Source of the DNA: a bacterium
GTDB taxonomy: Bacteria > Babelota > Babeliae > Babelales > RVW-14
Assembly: GCA_023249935.1 (NCBI GenBank)
Contig: JAHFBQ010000018.1
Location: forward strand, 1-18,896
Direction: 5' to 3'
DNA length: 18,896 bases
Shown here: piece after piece, positions 7,017 to 15,590 of the stretch
Numbering within the stretch: the stretch's first letter is position 1
Layout of the letters: each line of letters opens with the position of its first letter
Notes under the pieces: generated by a model
What the model saw: the letters and a program-made list of their open reading frames with translations, nothing else
What the model was told of the DNA's origin: nothing
The model's database searches: none
Made by a program: the position numbers and the translations under genes

Positions 7017-8062
7017 GGTTTATTTTTACCCTCTTGCTCTTTGATGGCTTTTTTAAGATCTAGTTCTTTAACATTCATGCCCAGGTGCAGACCAAATGCG
7101 GAGAGGATCTCTTTCACTTCACGCAATGATTTGCGACCAAAGTTTTTAATCTTCAACACATCTTCATCGGTTAAGTTGACAAGATCAATAACACGACGAA
7201 TTCCTGCCCCAATTAAGCAATTGTGTGCACGTACCGAAAATTCTAATTCGTCAATTGGTTTGAGGAAGAGTTCAACCGGCAAACCTCTTGTCGGACCTTC
7301 TGCATCAACTTTAGCAACAAATTCTTGCTCATCACCCAGTTGTGTAGAGATATCATTAAAAGGAATCTCTTTTACATCAAGGAAATGCTCAAATTGAGTA
7401 CGCAGCACAGAAGTCCCGTAGTGAACAACGTCTTGCGGAATAATTGCGCCATTGGTATAGATACGCAACGTCAATTTATCATAATCAATTTCTTGCCCAA
7501 CACGTGTTTTTTCAATAGTGTACTCAACACGTTTGATCGGTGAGAACATTGCATCCAGATAGATTCTATTGTCCGCTTGAATGGATTTGCCAAACGGCCA
7601 CTCGGCTGCTCGGTATCCACGCCCTGTTTCGACAAAAAATTCCATATCAAGTTCAGCGTCACGACCAAGATTGGCAATAACATGCTCTTTATTTAATACT
7701 TCAAGGTGATCATCGCTTTTAATGCTTTTAGCCTTTGCAACGCCTTCGCCCTTAACTAAAAGGTGCATACGGCCCGGTTGGCCTGTTTTATTTTTGACAA
7801 TCAAACCCTTAATGTTCAAAAGAACATTAAGCGTGTCTTCGTTGACTCCTTTGATTGTCGAAAATTCGTTATTCACCCCTTTGATGATTACCGACGTGAC
7901 TGCTGATCCTTCAACTGACGCTAAAATCACACGACGTAGTGCATTCCCCAACGTGATACCAAAACCTGGCTCAAGCGGTTGAACAACTAATTCACCAAAT
8001 GATTCTGAAGAAACCTTCTTGTTCCAACTTAATGACGGCAGCGTTAACGGCTTATAATTCAT
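7013..8062 (-). CDS. rpoA: DNA-directed RNA polymerase subunit alpha
   Basis: The alpha subunit forms the dimer on which beta and beta' assemble, and its C-terminal domain binds UP elements and activators. I start it at ATG 8062, which has AAGGTGG eight bases upstream and gives 349 residues. A GTG four codons earlier (8074) has no well-spaced ribosome site. The N-terminal assembly domain shows EPGFGITLGNALRRVIL (31-47) and the FSTIKGVNED region (68-76). The C-terminal domain (about 270-328) keeps Arg278 and Asn281 in VRAHNCL, equivalent to the DNA-contacting Arg265 and Asn268 of E. coli, and a helix-hairpin-helix with GRKS (309-312). The Lys/Glu-rich tail makes it somewhat longer than the E. 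coli protein (329). It follows rpsD after about 100 bases and overlaps rplQ by four. Confidence 0.97.
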   Translation of the reverse strand: MNYKPLTLPSLSWNKKVSSESFGELVVQPLEPGFGITLGNALRRVILASVEGSAVTSVIIKGVNNEFSTIKGVNEDTLNVLLNIKGLIVKNKTGQPGRMHLLVKGEGVAKAKSIKSDDHLEVLNKEHVIANLGRDAELDMEFFVETGRGYRAAEWPFGKSIQADNRIYLDAMFSPIKRVEYTIEKTRVGQEIDYDKLTLRIYTNGAIIPQDVVHYGTSVLRTQFEHFLDVKEIPFNDISTQLGDEQEFVAKVDAEGPTRGLPVELFLKPIDELEFSVRAHNCLIGAGIRRVIDLVNLTDEDVLKIKNFGRKSLREVKEILSAFGLHLGMNVKELDLKKAIKEQEGKNKP

Positions 8063-8163
8063 TTGTGCATCCACCTTCTAAGTTATGCTTAACTTGCAAA
8101 GTCCACCCTGGTTGCAGTGTACAAACACCGAAAACCATCAACTCTTCTCTTACTATGACCAAC

Positions 8164-8790
8164 TTACTTAGAATAAAGCTCAACAATCAGGTGTTCTTCG
8201 ATTGGCAAGGTAACATCTGCACGAACCGGCAGTCTAAGCACTGTACCCGTACGATCCTTCTTGGAAAGTTCTAGCCATTCTGGCACCTTAATGCCCATGT
8301 TCATACGTTTATCTATGATAGTCTCAAGCATAGCCGCGCTGCCCAACGCTTGCTTACCGAGGCTGACAACATCGCCCTGCTGAAGCAAATATGAAGGCGA
8401 TTTAACGCGAGCACCATTAACTAAAATATGCCCGTGTACAACAAGCTGACGCGCCTGAAAACGCGAGGAAGCCATTTTTAAACGGTACGCAGTATTGTCT
8501 AAACGACGCTCCAACAAGCTGAGCAATACCTCGCCTGTTACGCCACGATGCTTAGACGCAATATCAAAGAAACGCTTGAATTGGCGTTCAAGCACACCAT
8601 AATGCAATTTAACTTTTTGTTTTTCTTGAAGTTGTTTGCCGAATTCAGAGAGCTTCTTTGTCCCTGGCTTTTTGCCATGCTGACCTGGAGTCAATGCTCT
8701 GCGCTCAATCACACACTTTGGTCCGCGCGAGCAAAGCTTCTCACCCGTTCGACGGCATTTTTTGCAACCTGATACGAATTTAGTAGCCAT
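8164..8790 (-). CDS. rpsD: Small ribosomal subunit protein uS4, zinc-binding type
   Basis: S4 is a primary 16S rRNA-binding protein that starts assembly of the 30S body. The 208 residues include the S4 N-terminal domain and an S4 RNA-binding fold at SRFQARQLVVHGHILVNG. The N-terminus carries four cysteines (9, 12, 20, 26), which fits the zinc-containing (C+) form of S4, although the spacing is tighter than in Thermus (9, 12, 26, 31). RALTPGQHG and the C-terminal IEEHLIVELYSK are typical. It sits between rpsK and rpoA as in many bacteria. In E. coli S4 represses the alpha operon; no such pseudoknot was identified here. Confidence 0.96.
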   Translation of the reverse strand: MATKFVSGCKKCRRTGEKLCSRGPKCVIERRALTPGQHGKKPGTKKLSEFGKQLQEKQKVKLHYGVLERQFKRFFDIASKHRGVTGEVLLSLLERRLDNTAYRLKMASSRFQARQLVVHGHILVNGARVKSPSYLLQQGDVVSLGKQALGSAAMLETIIDKRMNMGIKVPEWLELSKKDRTGTVLRLPVRADVTLPIEEHLIVELYSK

Positions 8791-8833
8791 ACTATTTAAA
8801 AACCTTCCAAAAATCCTACGTTAGAGAAGCTAT

Positions 8834-9217
8834 TTACACACGACGCTTTTTAGGAGAACGGGGACCATTATGAGGTAATGGGGTCACATCACGCAACATA
8901 GTGATGGTCATACCGGATGCTTGCAATCCACGTACTACTGAATCACGAGCTGACCCTGGACCCTGCATGTTCACCTCTACAAGGCGAACACCCATCCCAG
9001 ACATATCCTTTGCCAATTTATTCGCAATTTGCGTCGCTGCGAATGGCGTCCCTTTTCTGGCACCCTTAAAACCTAGCTGTCCTGAGCTACCACGAAGTAG
9101 CACATCGCCCGAGGTAGTTGTAATGGTAACCAAGGTATTATTAAAGCTTGATTTAATATGGGCTATGACTGAGTCAATATTTCTATTCTGCTTTTTCTTA
9201 CTTTTTTTGTAAGCCAT
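8834..9217 (-). CDS. rpsK: Small ribosomal subunit protein uS11
   Basis: S11 lies on the 30S platform near the mRNA exit and the Shine-Dalgarno helix. The ATG at 9217 gives 127 residues starting MAYKKSKKK. An in-frame TTG three codons upstream (9226) is possible but less likely. Family features are VIAHIKSSFNNTLVTITT near the start, the GARKGTPFAAT segment, and the C-terminal DVTPLPHNGPRSPKKRRV, nearly identical to other bacteria. It lies between rpsM and rpsD. Confidence 0.96.
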   Translation of the reverse strand: MAYKKSKKKQNRNIDSVIAHIKSSFNNTLVTITTTSGDVLLRGSSGQLGFKGARKGTPFAATQIANKLAKDMSGMGVRLVEVNMQGPGSARDSVVRGLQASGMTITMLRDVTPLPHNGPRSPKKRRV

Positions 9218-9246
9218 GCTATGCAATCCTAATCTGAGCTACAAAA

Positions 9247-9636
9247 TTACTTCTTCGAAACTGTTTTCTTATTAGCAACAACGTTACCAGCCTTACGAGG
9301 GCCTTTTCTAGTACGTGCATTGGTTTTTGTGCGTTGACCACGTACTGGCAACGATCTTTTATGTCTGGTACCACGATAAGAGCCAATTTCTTGTAGGCGC
9401 TTAATGTTGATGGTAACTTCTTTGCGCAACTCACCTTCAACTTTGTAATTTTGTGCAATGCATTTAGAAATTGCAGCAACTTGGTCTTGGGACAAATCCT
9501 TAATACGGATATCAGGGCTTACCTTCGTTTGTGCCAAAATTTCATGTGAACGAGTTAATCCGATACCAAAAAGATAGGTCAAGCCTATTTCAACTCGCTT
9601 TTCACTTGGTAACAATACACCTTCAATACGGGCCAT
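9247..9636 (-). CDS. rpsM: Small ribosomal subunit protein uS13
   Basis: S13 sits in the 30S head and contacts the large subunit and the P-site tRNA. The 129 residues begin MARIEGVLLPSEKRVEIGL and include the helix-two-turn-helix start YLFGIGLTRS. The C-terminal motif is GSYRGTRHKRSLPVRGQRT, followed by the basic tail that reaches the P-site. The tail is a little longer than usual and ends in VSKK. It lies between rpmJ and rpsK. Confidence 0.96.
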   Translation of the reverse strand: MARIEGVLLPSEKRVEIGLTYLFGIGLTRSHEILAQTKVSPDIRIKDLSQDQVAAISKCIAQNYKVEGELRKEVTINIKRLQEIGSYRGTRHKRSLPVRGQRTKTNARTRKGPRKAGNVVANKKTVSKK

Positions 9637-9688
9637 GTATAAAACCTCTCTTACTTACTTAAGACTCGCAAATTGCATTTCACGTTGA

Positions 9689-9805
9689 CTAACCTTGACG
9701 CTGTTTATGTTTTGGTGTTTTTTCACACAAAACGCGAACAACACCGCATCTGCGAATAATCTTACAATCGGAACAAATTTTCTTAACGGATGTTCTTACC
9801 TTCAT
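9689..9805 (-). CDS. rpmJ: Large ribosomal subunit protein bL36, zinc-ribbon type
   Basis: This 38-codon gene starts with ATG at 9805 and ends with TAG at 9689. It encodes MKVRTSVKKICSDCKIIRRC and continues to CEKTPKHKQRQG. Cys11, Cys14, Cys27 and His33 are the usual zinc ligands of the C+ form of L36, with one extra residue between the last two. L36 binds 23S rRNA late in 50S assembly. The position between infA and rpsM is the standard one. Confidence 0.95.
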   Translation of the reverse strand: MKVRTSVKKICSDCKIIRRCGVVRVLCEKTPKHKQRQG

Positions 9806-9875
9806 GATCTGTAACCCTTACCGGCCTTCGCTCTTTACCACATCAGCCATCAAATAAACCTTATAAACTTTACTT

Positions 9876-10103
9876 CTACACTTTATACCGAGAAATGATC
9901 CGACCCTTTGATAGATCGTAAGGCGAAATTTCAACAGCCACTTTATCACCAGGCAAAAGCTTGATGTAGTGCATACGCATTTTTCCAGATACATGAGCTA
10001 AAATCATATGATTTCCCTCAACCAGCCGCACCTGAAACATAGCGTTCGGCAATGCCTTCTCAACGAAGCCATCAAGAACTATAATGTCGCCTTTTTTTTT
10101 CAT
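9876..10103 (-). CDS. infA: Translation initiation factor IF-1
   Basis: IF-1 is a small OB-fold protein that occupies the 30S A site during initiation and helps IF-2 and IF-3. The 75 residues have the family core EKALPNAMFQVRLVEGN, ILAHVSGKMRMHYIKLLPGD and SPYDLSKGRIISRYKV. The start MKKKGDIIVLDG replaces the more common MAKED form; the reading frame and length are normal. It lies 29 bases after map and 70 before rpmJ. Confidence 0.96.
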   Translation of the reverse strand: MKKKGDIIVLDGFVEKALPNAMFQVRLVEGNHMILAHVSGKMRMHYIKLLPGDKVAVEISPYDLSKGRIISRYKV

Positions 10104-10132
10104 ACCTATTTAGCACCCTTTTTAGTGACTTC

Positions 10133-10888
10133 CTATAATCTCGTCAAAATTTCAACACCATCTCGCGTTACTACCACGGTATCTTCAACATGCGCAGCTA
10201 ACTTTCTATCACGAGTTTTAGCCGTCCAACCATCGGGCATAATTTCAACCTCATAACTACCTTCGGTAATCATGGGCTCAATCGCCAACGTCATACCTTC
10301 ACGTAAAACAGGACCAGAACCCGGTTTCCCATAATTAGGAATCTCTGGTGCCTCGTGTATTGATTTACCAATACCATGCCCAGAAAAATGTCTAACAACC
10401 CCAAAACCAGCCTGTTCTACCTCTTGCTGAATACACGCAGAGAGGTCCGAAAGGTTGATCCCTGGCCTTATAAGACTTATTGCCTTATCTAATGCTGTCT
10501 GAGCAACTTGCGCAATCCTGCGTACTCGTTCATCTACAACTCCAACGAAGAAATAACGCGTCAGGTCCGCACAATAATTTTCAAAAGATCCAACGACGTC
10601 AATCTTAACAAAATCTCCAGATTTTAAAATAGTATCCTTTGATGGAATCCCATGCACAACAACCTCATTTAACGAAATACAGGTTGCATGCTTGTAAGTA
10701 CCATATCCTTTACATGAGGGTTTGAGCCCACTGGATCGCATATAACCCTCAATCAACAAATCAAGTTCCCATGTAGACTTACCAGCAACGACTTCTGGAG
10801 CTATTTTTTCTAATATTTCAGCTAGTCGTTTTCCGGCAGTGCGCATTTTCTCTATGGCAATTTTATTTTTCAGCTGTATGTGATGCAT
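10133..10888 (-). CDS. map: Methionine aminopeptidase type I
   Basis: The enzyme removes the initiator methionine from nascent proteins when the second residue is small. The 251 residues fit the short bacterial type Ia form without an N-terminal zinc extension. All five metal ligands are present and fall at the same numbers as in the E. coli enzyme: Asp97 (VKIDVV), Asp108 (CADLTR), His171 (GHGIG), Glu204 (AIEPMI) and Glu235 (HVEDTV). The substrate-contacting histidines 79 and 178 are also present. It follows adk by 17 bases and precedes infA, a common grouping with secY. Confidence 0.97.
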   Translation of the reverse strand: MHHIQLKNKIAIEKMRTAGKRLAEILEKIAPEVVAGKSTWELDLLIEGYMRSSGLKPSCKGYGTYKHATCISLNEVVVHGIPSKDTILKSGDFVKIDVVGSFENYCADLTRYFFVGVVDERVRRIAQVAQTALDKAISLIRPGINLSDLSACIQQEVEQAGFGVVRHFSGHGIGKSIHEAPEIPNYGKPGSGPVLREGMTLAIEPMITEGSYEVEIMPDGWTAKTRDRKLAAHVEDTVVVTRDGVEILTRL

Positions 10889-10905
10889 AATTAACTAATT
10901 CTCAC

Positions 10906-11577
10906 CTACAACATTGCCTTAAAAGTACCAAACACCTCATCCATGCTCATACCAGCAACATCAAGCTCCTCTATACGAACAGCCAGGTTGCGATACATCG
11001 TGAGCAACGATTCCTTATATGCAGGGTAAAGACGTAAACGCTCACGAATAACTTCTTCTTTATCATCAACACGTCTAACAAGAGGTGCCCCGCATTGTTC
11101 ACAAGTAACACCTGTGTGGATAGCGCTATAAATTGCTTGACAGTCCTTGTTGCTACAAACCTTACGCCCGAGCAAACGCTTAATTATCTCTTCATCAGCC
11201 AACTCAATAAAAACAACCCGAAAATGGTTATGTCTCGTCTTATTCAGATGTTCTATCAAAGCAGTTGCCTGCCCCGGCGTTCTTGGAAAACCATCGAGTA
11301 TAACTGGCTTTCCCTTGCTAAGACGCTCATCCAACCATGCTTTTACCATCGAAAACATTAGTGCATCAGGAATCAAATGCCCTTTATGCACTAATTCTTC
11401 TAACTGTTTTCCCAATGGAGTTTGTTGAGCAATATGAAACCTGCAAAGATTTCCTGTTGAAAGAATTTCAAATCCTAATTCAACACGTAATCGTTCAGCC
11501 AGAGTTCCCTTGCCAGAACCAGGAGGACCGAAGAAAGAAAAAATCACACTTGATGTTTGTTGCTGCACTTGATTCAT
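10906..11577 (-). CDS. adk: Adenylate kinase with zinc-type lid
   Basis: Adenylate kinase equilibrates ATP and AMP with two ADP. The 223 residues show the P-loop GPPGSGKGT (17-25), LDGFPRTPGQA (94-104) and the lid domain. The lid has four cysteines in two pairs (141 and 146; 159 and 162), so it is probably the zinc-stabilised long lid. The AMP-binding motif reads STGNLCR (40-46), with Asn where most family members have Asp. The N-terminus has about eight residues before the first beta strand. It starts six bases after the secY stop, so it is almost certainly cotranscribed. Confidence 0.96.
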   Translation of the reverse strand: MNQVQQQTSSVIFSFFGPPGSGKGTLAERLRVELGFEILSTGNLCRFHIAQQTPLGKQLEELVHKGHLIPDALMFSMVKAWLDERLSKGKPVILDGFPRTPGQATALIEHLNKTRHNHFRVVFIELADEEIIKRLLGRKVCSNKDCQAIYSAIHTGVTCEQCGAPLVRRVDDKEEVIRERLRLYPAYKESLLTMYRNLAVRIEELDVAGMSMDEVFGTFKAML

Positions 11578-11583
11578 ATAAAA

Positions 11584-12897
11584 CTAACGACTCCAACGTC
11601 CCTTTAAGCGCCCTGTTGCCAAAAACCCTTCATACTTACGCTCAATGAGATGAGACTCAATTTGAGCAGAGGTATCAAGTCCAACACCTATAACAATGAG
11701 TAAACTCGTACCACTGATCATTATAGGAAATGCGGACCCACTCAATAAACTTGGCACAATAGCCAAGGTTGCGAGGTATAAGGCACCAGGAAAACCTATA
11801 CGAGTTAATAAATAATCAAAAAATTGAGCCGTTCTCGCACCAGGACGAATTCCTGGTACAAAGCCTCCGGACTTTCTCAAGTTTTCTGCAAGTTCCGTTG
11901 GATTGAAAATAATCGCGGTATAGAAAAATGCAAAGAACACAATAAGGCCTGCATTTAATACGTTATAAAATGCACTATTATATGAAAACCAGGTGTTAAC
12001 AAGAGCATTCAAACCAGGCCAACGAGCTGCAACCAAACCAGCAAGCGTCAAAGGCATGCCAAGAATTGCGCCAGAAAAAATAACTGGGACAACCCCGGCA
12101 GGGTTTAGCTTCAACGGGATAAACGAAGTCTGCCCACCGTATAATTTATTACCAACAACACGCTTAGCGTATTGAACAGGTACCTTACGCTCACCCTTCT
12201 CCAAGAATATCACGCATGCAACAATAGCCAACGCAAACAACATGAAAGCTACGGCTACAAGCGGATCAGTTTGCCCCATACGTATTGTTTCAATAAGACG
12301 AATACCCGCAGAAGGCATACCCGCAACAATACCAGCAAAAATGATCATCGAGCTACCATTACCAAGTCCATGTGCATTAATCTGTTCACCAAGCCACATC
12401 ACAAAAAGTGATCCAACCATCATTAAAAACACAGATACCAGTCTAAATGTCCAACCAGGGGTTATGATAAGACCAGGTTGACGCTCGATGTACATAACCA
12501 TCGATAGACCCTGCACAAGACTGATAAATATGGTCAAGTACCGCGTGTACTGACCAATAATGCGCCGACCATGCTCACCATCTTTCGACAATTGCTCCAA
12601 TGAAGGCACCATGATAGTCAAAAGTTGCATCATAATCGATGAACTAATGTATGGCGACATCCCCAATGCAAAAATAGAAAAATATTGCAAAGCACCGCCA
12701 GAAAACATGTTTAGATACCACAACATACCACTGGTCGCCCCTGAGAAAAAACCTTTTAGGGCTACTAGGTCTACACCAGGCATGGTTATGTGAACACCTA
12801 ACCGATACACAGTAAAAACCATCAATGTGTAGAAGAGCTTTTTACGAAGCTCTTCTACATGAAAAATGTTCTTAAAATTACGCAGTAACACTACCAC
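11584..12897 (-). CDS. secY: Protein translocase subunit SecY
   Basis: SecY forms the protein-conducting channel of the inner membrane together with SecE and SecG. The 437 residues have the usual ten hydrophobic segments and family signatures: YRLGVHITMPGVD (31-43), NMFSGGALQYFSIFALGMSPYI, DGEHGRRIIGQYTRY, FNPTELAENLRKSGGFVPG and the C-terminal LKGRWSR. The start is a GTG at 12897, seven bases after GAGGAG. This GTG lies inside the end of rplO, so the genes overlap by 20 bases. A GTG two codons later is an alternative. The three exported proteins at the left end would depend on this channel. Confidence 0.96.
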   Translation of the reverse strand: MVVLLRNFKNIFHVEELRKKLFYTLMVFTVYRLGVHITMPGVDLVALKGFFSGATSGMLWYLNMFSGGALQYFSIFALGMSPYISSSIMMQLLTIMVPSLEQLSKDGEHGRRIIGQYTRYLTIFISLVQGLSMVMYIERQPGLIITPGWTFRLVSVFLMMVGSLFVMWLGEQINAHGLGNGSSMIIFAGIVAGMPSAGIRLIETIRMGQTDPLVAVAFMLFALAIVACVIFLEKGERKVPVQYAKRVVGNKLYGGQTSFIPLKLNPAGVVPVIFSGAILGMPLTLAGLVAARWPGLNALVNTWFSYNSAFYNVLNAGLIVFFAFFYTAIIFNPTELAENLRKSGGFVPGIRPGARTAQFFDYLLTRIGFPGALYLATLAIVPSLLSGSAFPIMISGTSLLIVIGVGLDTSAQIESHLIERKYEGFLATGRLKGRWSR

Positions 12898-13348
12898 TGC
12901 TTAACTCCTCACACAACTCTACTTTCCCACGATTCTTTGCAATAGCATCAGACGCTGATTTGCTAAATGCATCCGCTTTGACAGTCAAAGCTTTTGTAAG
13001 CGCACCATTACCAAGAATCTTAATTTTATAGCAACCCTGCCCCTTGATGAGCCCGCAAGCCATTAAAGATGTGCGATCAACAGTTGCGCCGTTTTCAAAG
13101 CGCTCCTCTAAATCGCCCAAATTGATTACTTTAACGACAGTTCTCGTGAAGTTTTTAAATCCACGACGAGGTATTCTTCGAGACAAAGGCATTTGTCCGC
13201 CTTCGAAGAAAGGCTTGATCTCACTGTTAGAGCCGGACCTAGATTTTTGTCCTTTGCTACCCCTACAAGACTTGCCCCCGCGACGGCCGCCGCGACCAAC
13301 ACGTTTTCTTGGTTTTACAAGTTTCTCAAGATTATTCAGCAGCAACAT
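12878..13348 (-). CDS. rplO: Large ribosomal subunit protein uL15
   Basis: L15 is a late-assembling 50S protein with a long Gly/Arg-rich N-terminal arm. I start it at ATG 13348 (156 residues, MLLLNNLEKLVKPRKRVGRG), with GGAG nine bases upstream. An in-frame TTG five codons earlier (13363) is less likely. The arm KRVGRGGRRGGKSCRGSKGQ and FEGGQMPLSRRIPRRGF are family hallmarks. It overlaps the end of rpsE by 17 bases and secY by 20, leaving no space for rpmD. Confidence 0.95.
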   Translation of the reverse strand: MLLLNNLEKLVKPRKRVGRGGRRGGKSCRGSKGQKSRSGSNSEIKPFFEGGQMPLSRRIPRRGFKNFTRTVVKVINLGDLEERFENGATVDRTSLMACGLIKGQGCYKIKILGNGALTKALTVKADAFSKSASDAIAKNRGKVELCEELSSGSVTA

Positions 13349-13892
13349 TCTTCTTATCTCCAATCAATTCATTGAGTGACTTACCACGAAGTGCTGCAAT
13401 GTGTGCCGCTGAACGAAGTTTGCTCAATGCATCCATCGTTGCCTTCACAACGTTTTGAGGGTTTGAAGCGCCAATGGACTTTGCCAAAATGTCTCGCACA
13501 CCCATAACTTCCAACACAGAACGCACTGCTCCACCAGCAATCAATCCAGTACCCTTTGAAGCTGAACGAATAATAACTTCGCTTGCACCATGTTTACCGA
13601 TTACTGTGTAAGGAACTGTCGTTTTATAAAGTGGATAGCTTACCATGCTCTTTTTAGCTCTACGCAGAGCTTTAGAAATCGCGGAGGCAACCTCACGACT
13701 TTTTCCAAGAGCAATGCCCATACCACCTTTATGATCGCCAACAACAACAAGGGCTGAGAACGCCAAACGACGGCCCCCCTTTATAACCTTTGCCACGCGA
13801 CGAACATTCAAGACAACTTCCGCAAACTCCTCAACGACAGGCGCCGCCTTTCTTGGCTCACGTTGTTGTCTTTTGTTTCTTTCTTCTGCCAT
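13332..13892 (-). CDS. rpsE: Small ribosomal subunit protein uS5
   Basis: S5 contributes to translational accuracy and lines the mRNA entry of the 30S subunit. The ATG at 13892 has AGTAGGA six bases upstream and gives 186 residues beginning MAEERNKRQQ. A TTG eight codons upstream is rejected. The double-stranded-RNA-binding-like domain contains VAKVIKGGRRLAFSALVVVGD and GGMGIALGKSREV, followed by the C-terminal segment KGTGLIAGGAVRSVLEVMGV. Its last codons contain the rplO ribosome site and start. Confidence 0.96.
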   Translation of the reverse strand: MAEERNKRQQREPRKAAPVVEEFAEVVLNVRRVAKVIKGGRRLAFSALVVVGDHKGGMGIALGKSREVASAISKALRRAKKSMVSYPLYKTTVPYTVIGKHGASEVIIRSASKGTGLIAGGAVRSVLEVMGVRDILAKSIGASNPQNVVKATMDALSKLRSAAHIAALRGKSLNELIGDKKNVAAE

Positions 13893-13925
13893 GTAAAATC
13901 CTACTTTTCTAATCAAGAGCAGTAA

Positions 13926-14282
13926 TTAAAACTGCAACCCACTTTCTCTCAAACCATCAGCGAGCGCTTTAACACGTCCATGGTACAAAAATTGCCCACG
14001 ATCAAAGAACACGCTGGAATGATTTTTCTGCAACAACACCTTGCCCAATTCAACACCAACTTGGCGAGCAATTGCCGTCTTGTCACCCTTAGCTTTAGTC
14101 AGGTTAAGTGACGAGAATGATGCCACTGTTTGATGATTTTTATCATCAATGGCCTGTACATAAATCTGACTAAGCGTACGATGTACCGATATCCTGATTC
14201 GTTCGCCTCTTGAACTTTGCGCATTACGCACACGAAAAGCTCTACGAGCTGTACGTACCTGTATTTTTCTTAACAAACTCAT
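13926..14282 (-). CDS. rplR: Large ribosomal subunit protein uL18
   Basis: L18 binds 5S rRNA together with L5. The 118 residues have the family pattern: a basic N-terminal arm, the strand RIRISVHRTLSQIYVQAIDD, and the C-terminal FDRGQFLYHGRVKALADGLRE in two halves. Length is normal. It lies between rplF and rpsE, 22 and 33 bases away. Confidence 0.95.
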   Translation of the reverse strand: MSLLRKIQVRTARRAFRVRNAQSSRGERIRISVHRTLSQIYVQAIDDKNHQTVASFSSLNLTKAKGDKTAIARQVGVELGKVLLQKNHSSVFFDRGQFLYHGRVKALADGLRESGLQF

Positions 14283-14304
14283 TTTTTTACCCTGCAGCAG
14301 TCAA

Positions 14305-14844
14305 TTATGTGGATTTAGTTTTACCAGCTTTTCTGCGAACGATTTCGCCTTCACGCATCACACCGGTACCTTTATAAGGTTCTGGTGGTCTGAAGGATCT
14401 GATAGCATCTGCCGCATTGCCCAGCAAAAATTTATCCGCGGATTTTAGAACCAATGTTTGTCCGGTCTTATCAACTTCAACCGAAACACCTACCGGCAAT
14501 GTGTAATCGATTTTATGGGTATAGCCAAGAGAAAGTGTCAATTTTGAACCTGCTTGCACAGCTTTAAATCCAAGCCCAACAATGATGAGCTTTTGTTCAA
14601 AACCTTTTTCTACACCCTTAATTTTGTTTGCGAGAAGAGCTCGATGCAACCCCCAAAGTACTCTATTTTCTCGCGTATCACTCACAATTGATAATCGCAT
14701 TTTATTGTCAGCAATATCCACCTTAACAGCGTCAGGCAGATCATGCTCAAATTTTGCGTTACTACCATTAATAAGAATCTTCGATCCATTAACAGTAATC
14801 TTTGCAGAGGTAATAGCTATAGGCATTCTTCCAATTTTTGACAT
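14305..14844 (-). CDS. rplF: Large ribosomal subunit protein uL6
   Basis: L6 lies near the factor-binding centre of the 50S subunit and has two similar domains. The 179 residues start MSKIGRMPIAI. The second domain includes KLIIVGLGFKAVQAGSKL and LSLGYTHKIDYTLP, and the protein ends with the signature RPPEPYKGTGVMREGEIV followed by a basic tail. It starts ten bases after rpsH. Confidence 0.96.
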   Translation of the reverse strand: MSKIGRMPIAITSAKITVNGSKILINGSNAKFEHDLPDAVKVDIADNKMRLSIVSDTRENRVLWGLHRALLANKIKGVEKGFEQKLIIVGLGFKAVQAGSKLTLSLGYTHKIDYTLPVGVSVEVDKTGQTLVLKSADKFLLGNAADAIRSFRPPEPYKGTGVMREGEIVRRKAGKTKST

Positions 14845-14854
14845 AGCTTAATCC

Positions 14855-15241
14855 TTACCAAACCTGGCAAATTGTTTCACCGCCAACACCCAGCTCACGA
14901 GCCTTACGATCTGTAAGCAAACCTGCGTTTGTTGACATTATTGCAATACCTAAGCCACCAATAACCGGCTTTACACCATTCGCGCGCTGATAAAGGCGGC
15001 GACCTGGAGTACTTTTTCGAACAATCTCATGAATAACCGGCTCTCCATTAACATACTTGAGATACACGGTCAAGAAGCCTTTAACGCCTTCTTGTTCGAG
15101 TTTAAAATCTTTAATATAACCTTCGTCTTTAAGCAGTTGCGCAATGCATTGCTTCATTTTCGAGGTTGGAACGGCAACCGTTCGTTTACGCGCAGAAATT
15201 CCATTGCGAATAACGGTCAAAAAATCTCCGATAGAATCCAT
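14855..15241 (-). CDS. rpsH: Small ribosomal subunit protein uS8
   Basis: S8 binds the central domain of 16S rRNA and in E. coli represses the spc operon. The 128 residues start MDSIGDFLTVIRNGI, two or three residues shorter than many family members, at an ATG five bases after AAGGTG. The C-terminal signature GLGIAIMSTNAGLLTDRKAR and GGETICQVW are typical. I did not identify an S8-binding regulatory hairpin near rplE. Confidence 0.95.
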   Translation of the reverse strand: MDSIGDFLTVIRNGISARKRTVAVPTSKMKQCIAQLLKDEGYIKDFKLEQEGVKGFLTVYLKYVNGEPVIHEIVRKSTPGRRLYQRANGVKPVIGGLGIAIMSTNAGLLTDRKARELGVGGETICQVW

Positions 15242-15264
15242 CTAAACACCTTGTTTCAAAACAA

Positions 15265-15570
15265 TTACCAACTTGCCTTTTTAACACCAGGCAACAACCC
15301 CAGCAACGCAAACTTTCTAAATGCCAATCTTGAAAGCTTAAACATACGTAAAAACGCACGCGGCCTTCCTGTCAACGCACAACGATTACGCATGCGCGTG
15401 ATTGAAGAATTATTTGGAAGTTTATCGATTGCCATCTGCGCTTTACGTTTTTCTTCCAAAGACGTCGAAGGATCTTTAACGACTGCCGTTAGCTGTTTTC
15501 TTTTCGCCCCATATTTTTGATACAAGAGACTACGTTTTTTCTCTTTTTCAACAAGCGCTTTTCTTGCCAT
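15265..15570 (-). CDS. rpsN: Small ribosomal subunit protein uS14, zinc-free long form
   Basis: S14 belongs to the 30S head. At 101 residues it is the long form lacking the zinc ribbon: the motif region reads NRCALTGRPRAFLRMF with a single Cys, whereas the short zinc form has CxxC pairs. The N-terminal half, MARKALVEKEKKRSLLYQK, and the C-terminal end GLLPGVKKASW are typical. It lies between rplE and rpsH. Confidence 0.96.
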   Translation of the reverse strand: MARKALVEKEKKRSLLYQKYGAKRKQLTAVVKDPSTSLEEKRKAQMAIDKLPNNSSITRMRNRCALTGRPRAFLRMFKLSRLAFRKFALLGLLPGVKKASW

Positions 15571-15590
15571 AATATTCCCCGGCTTTGTCT

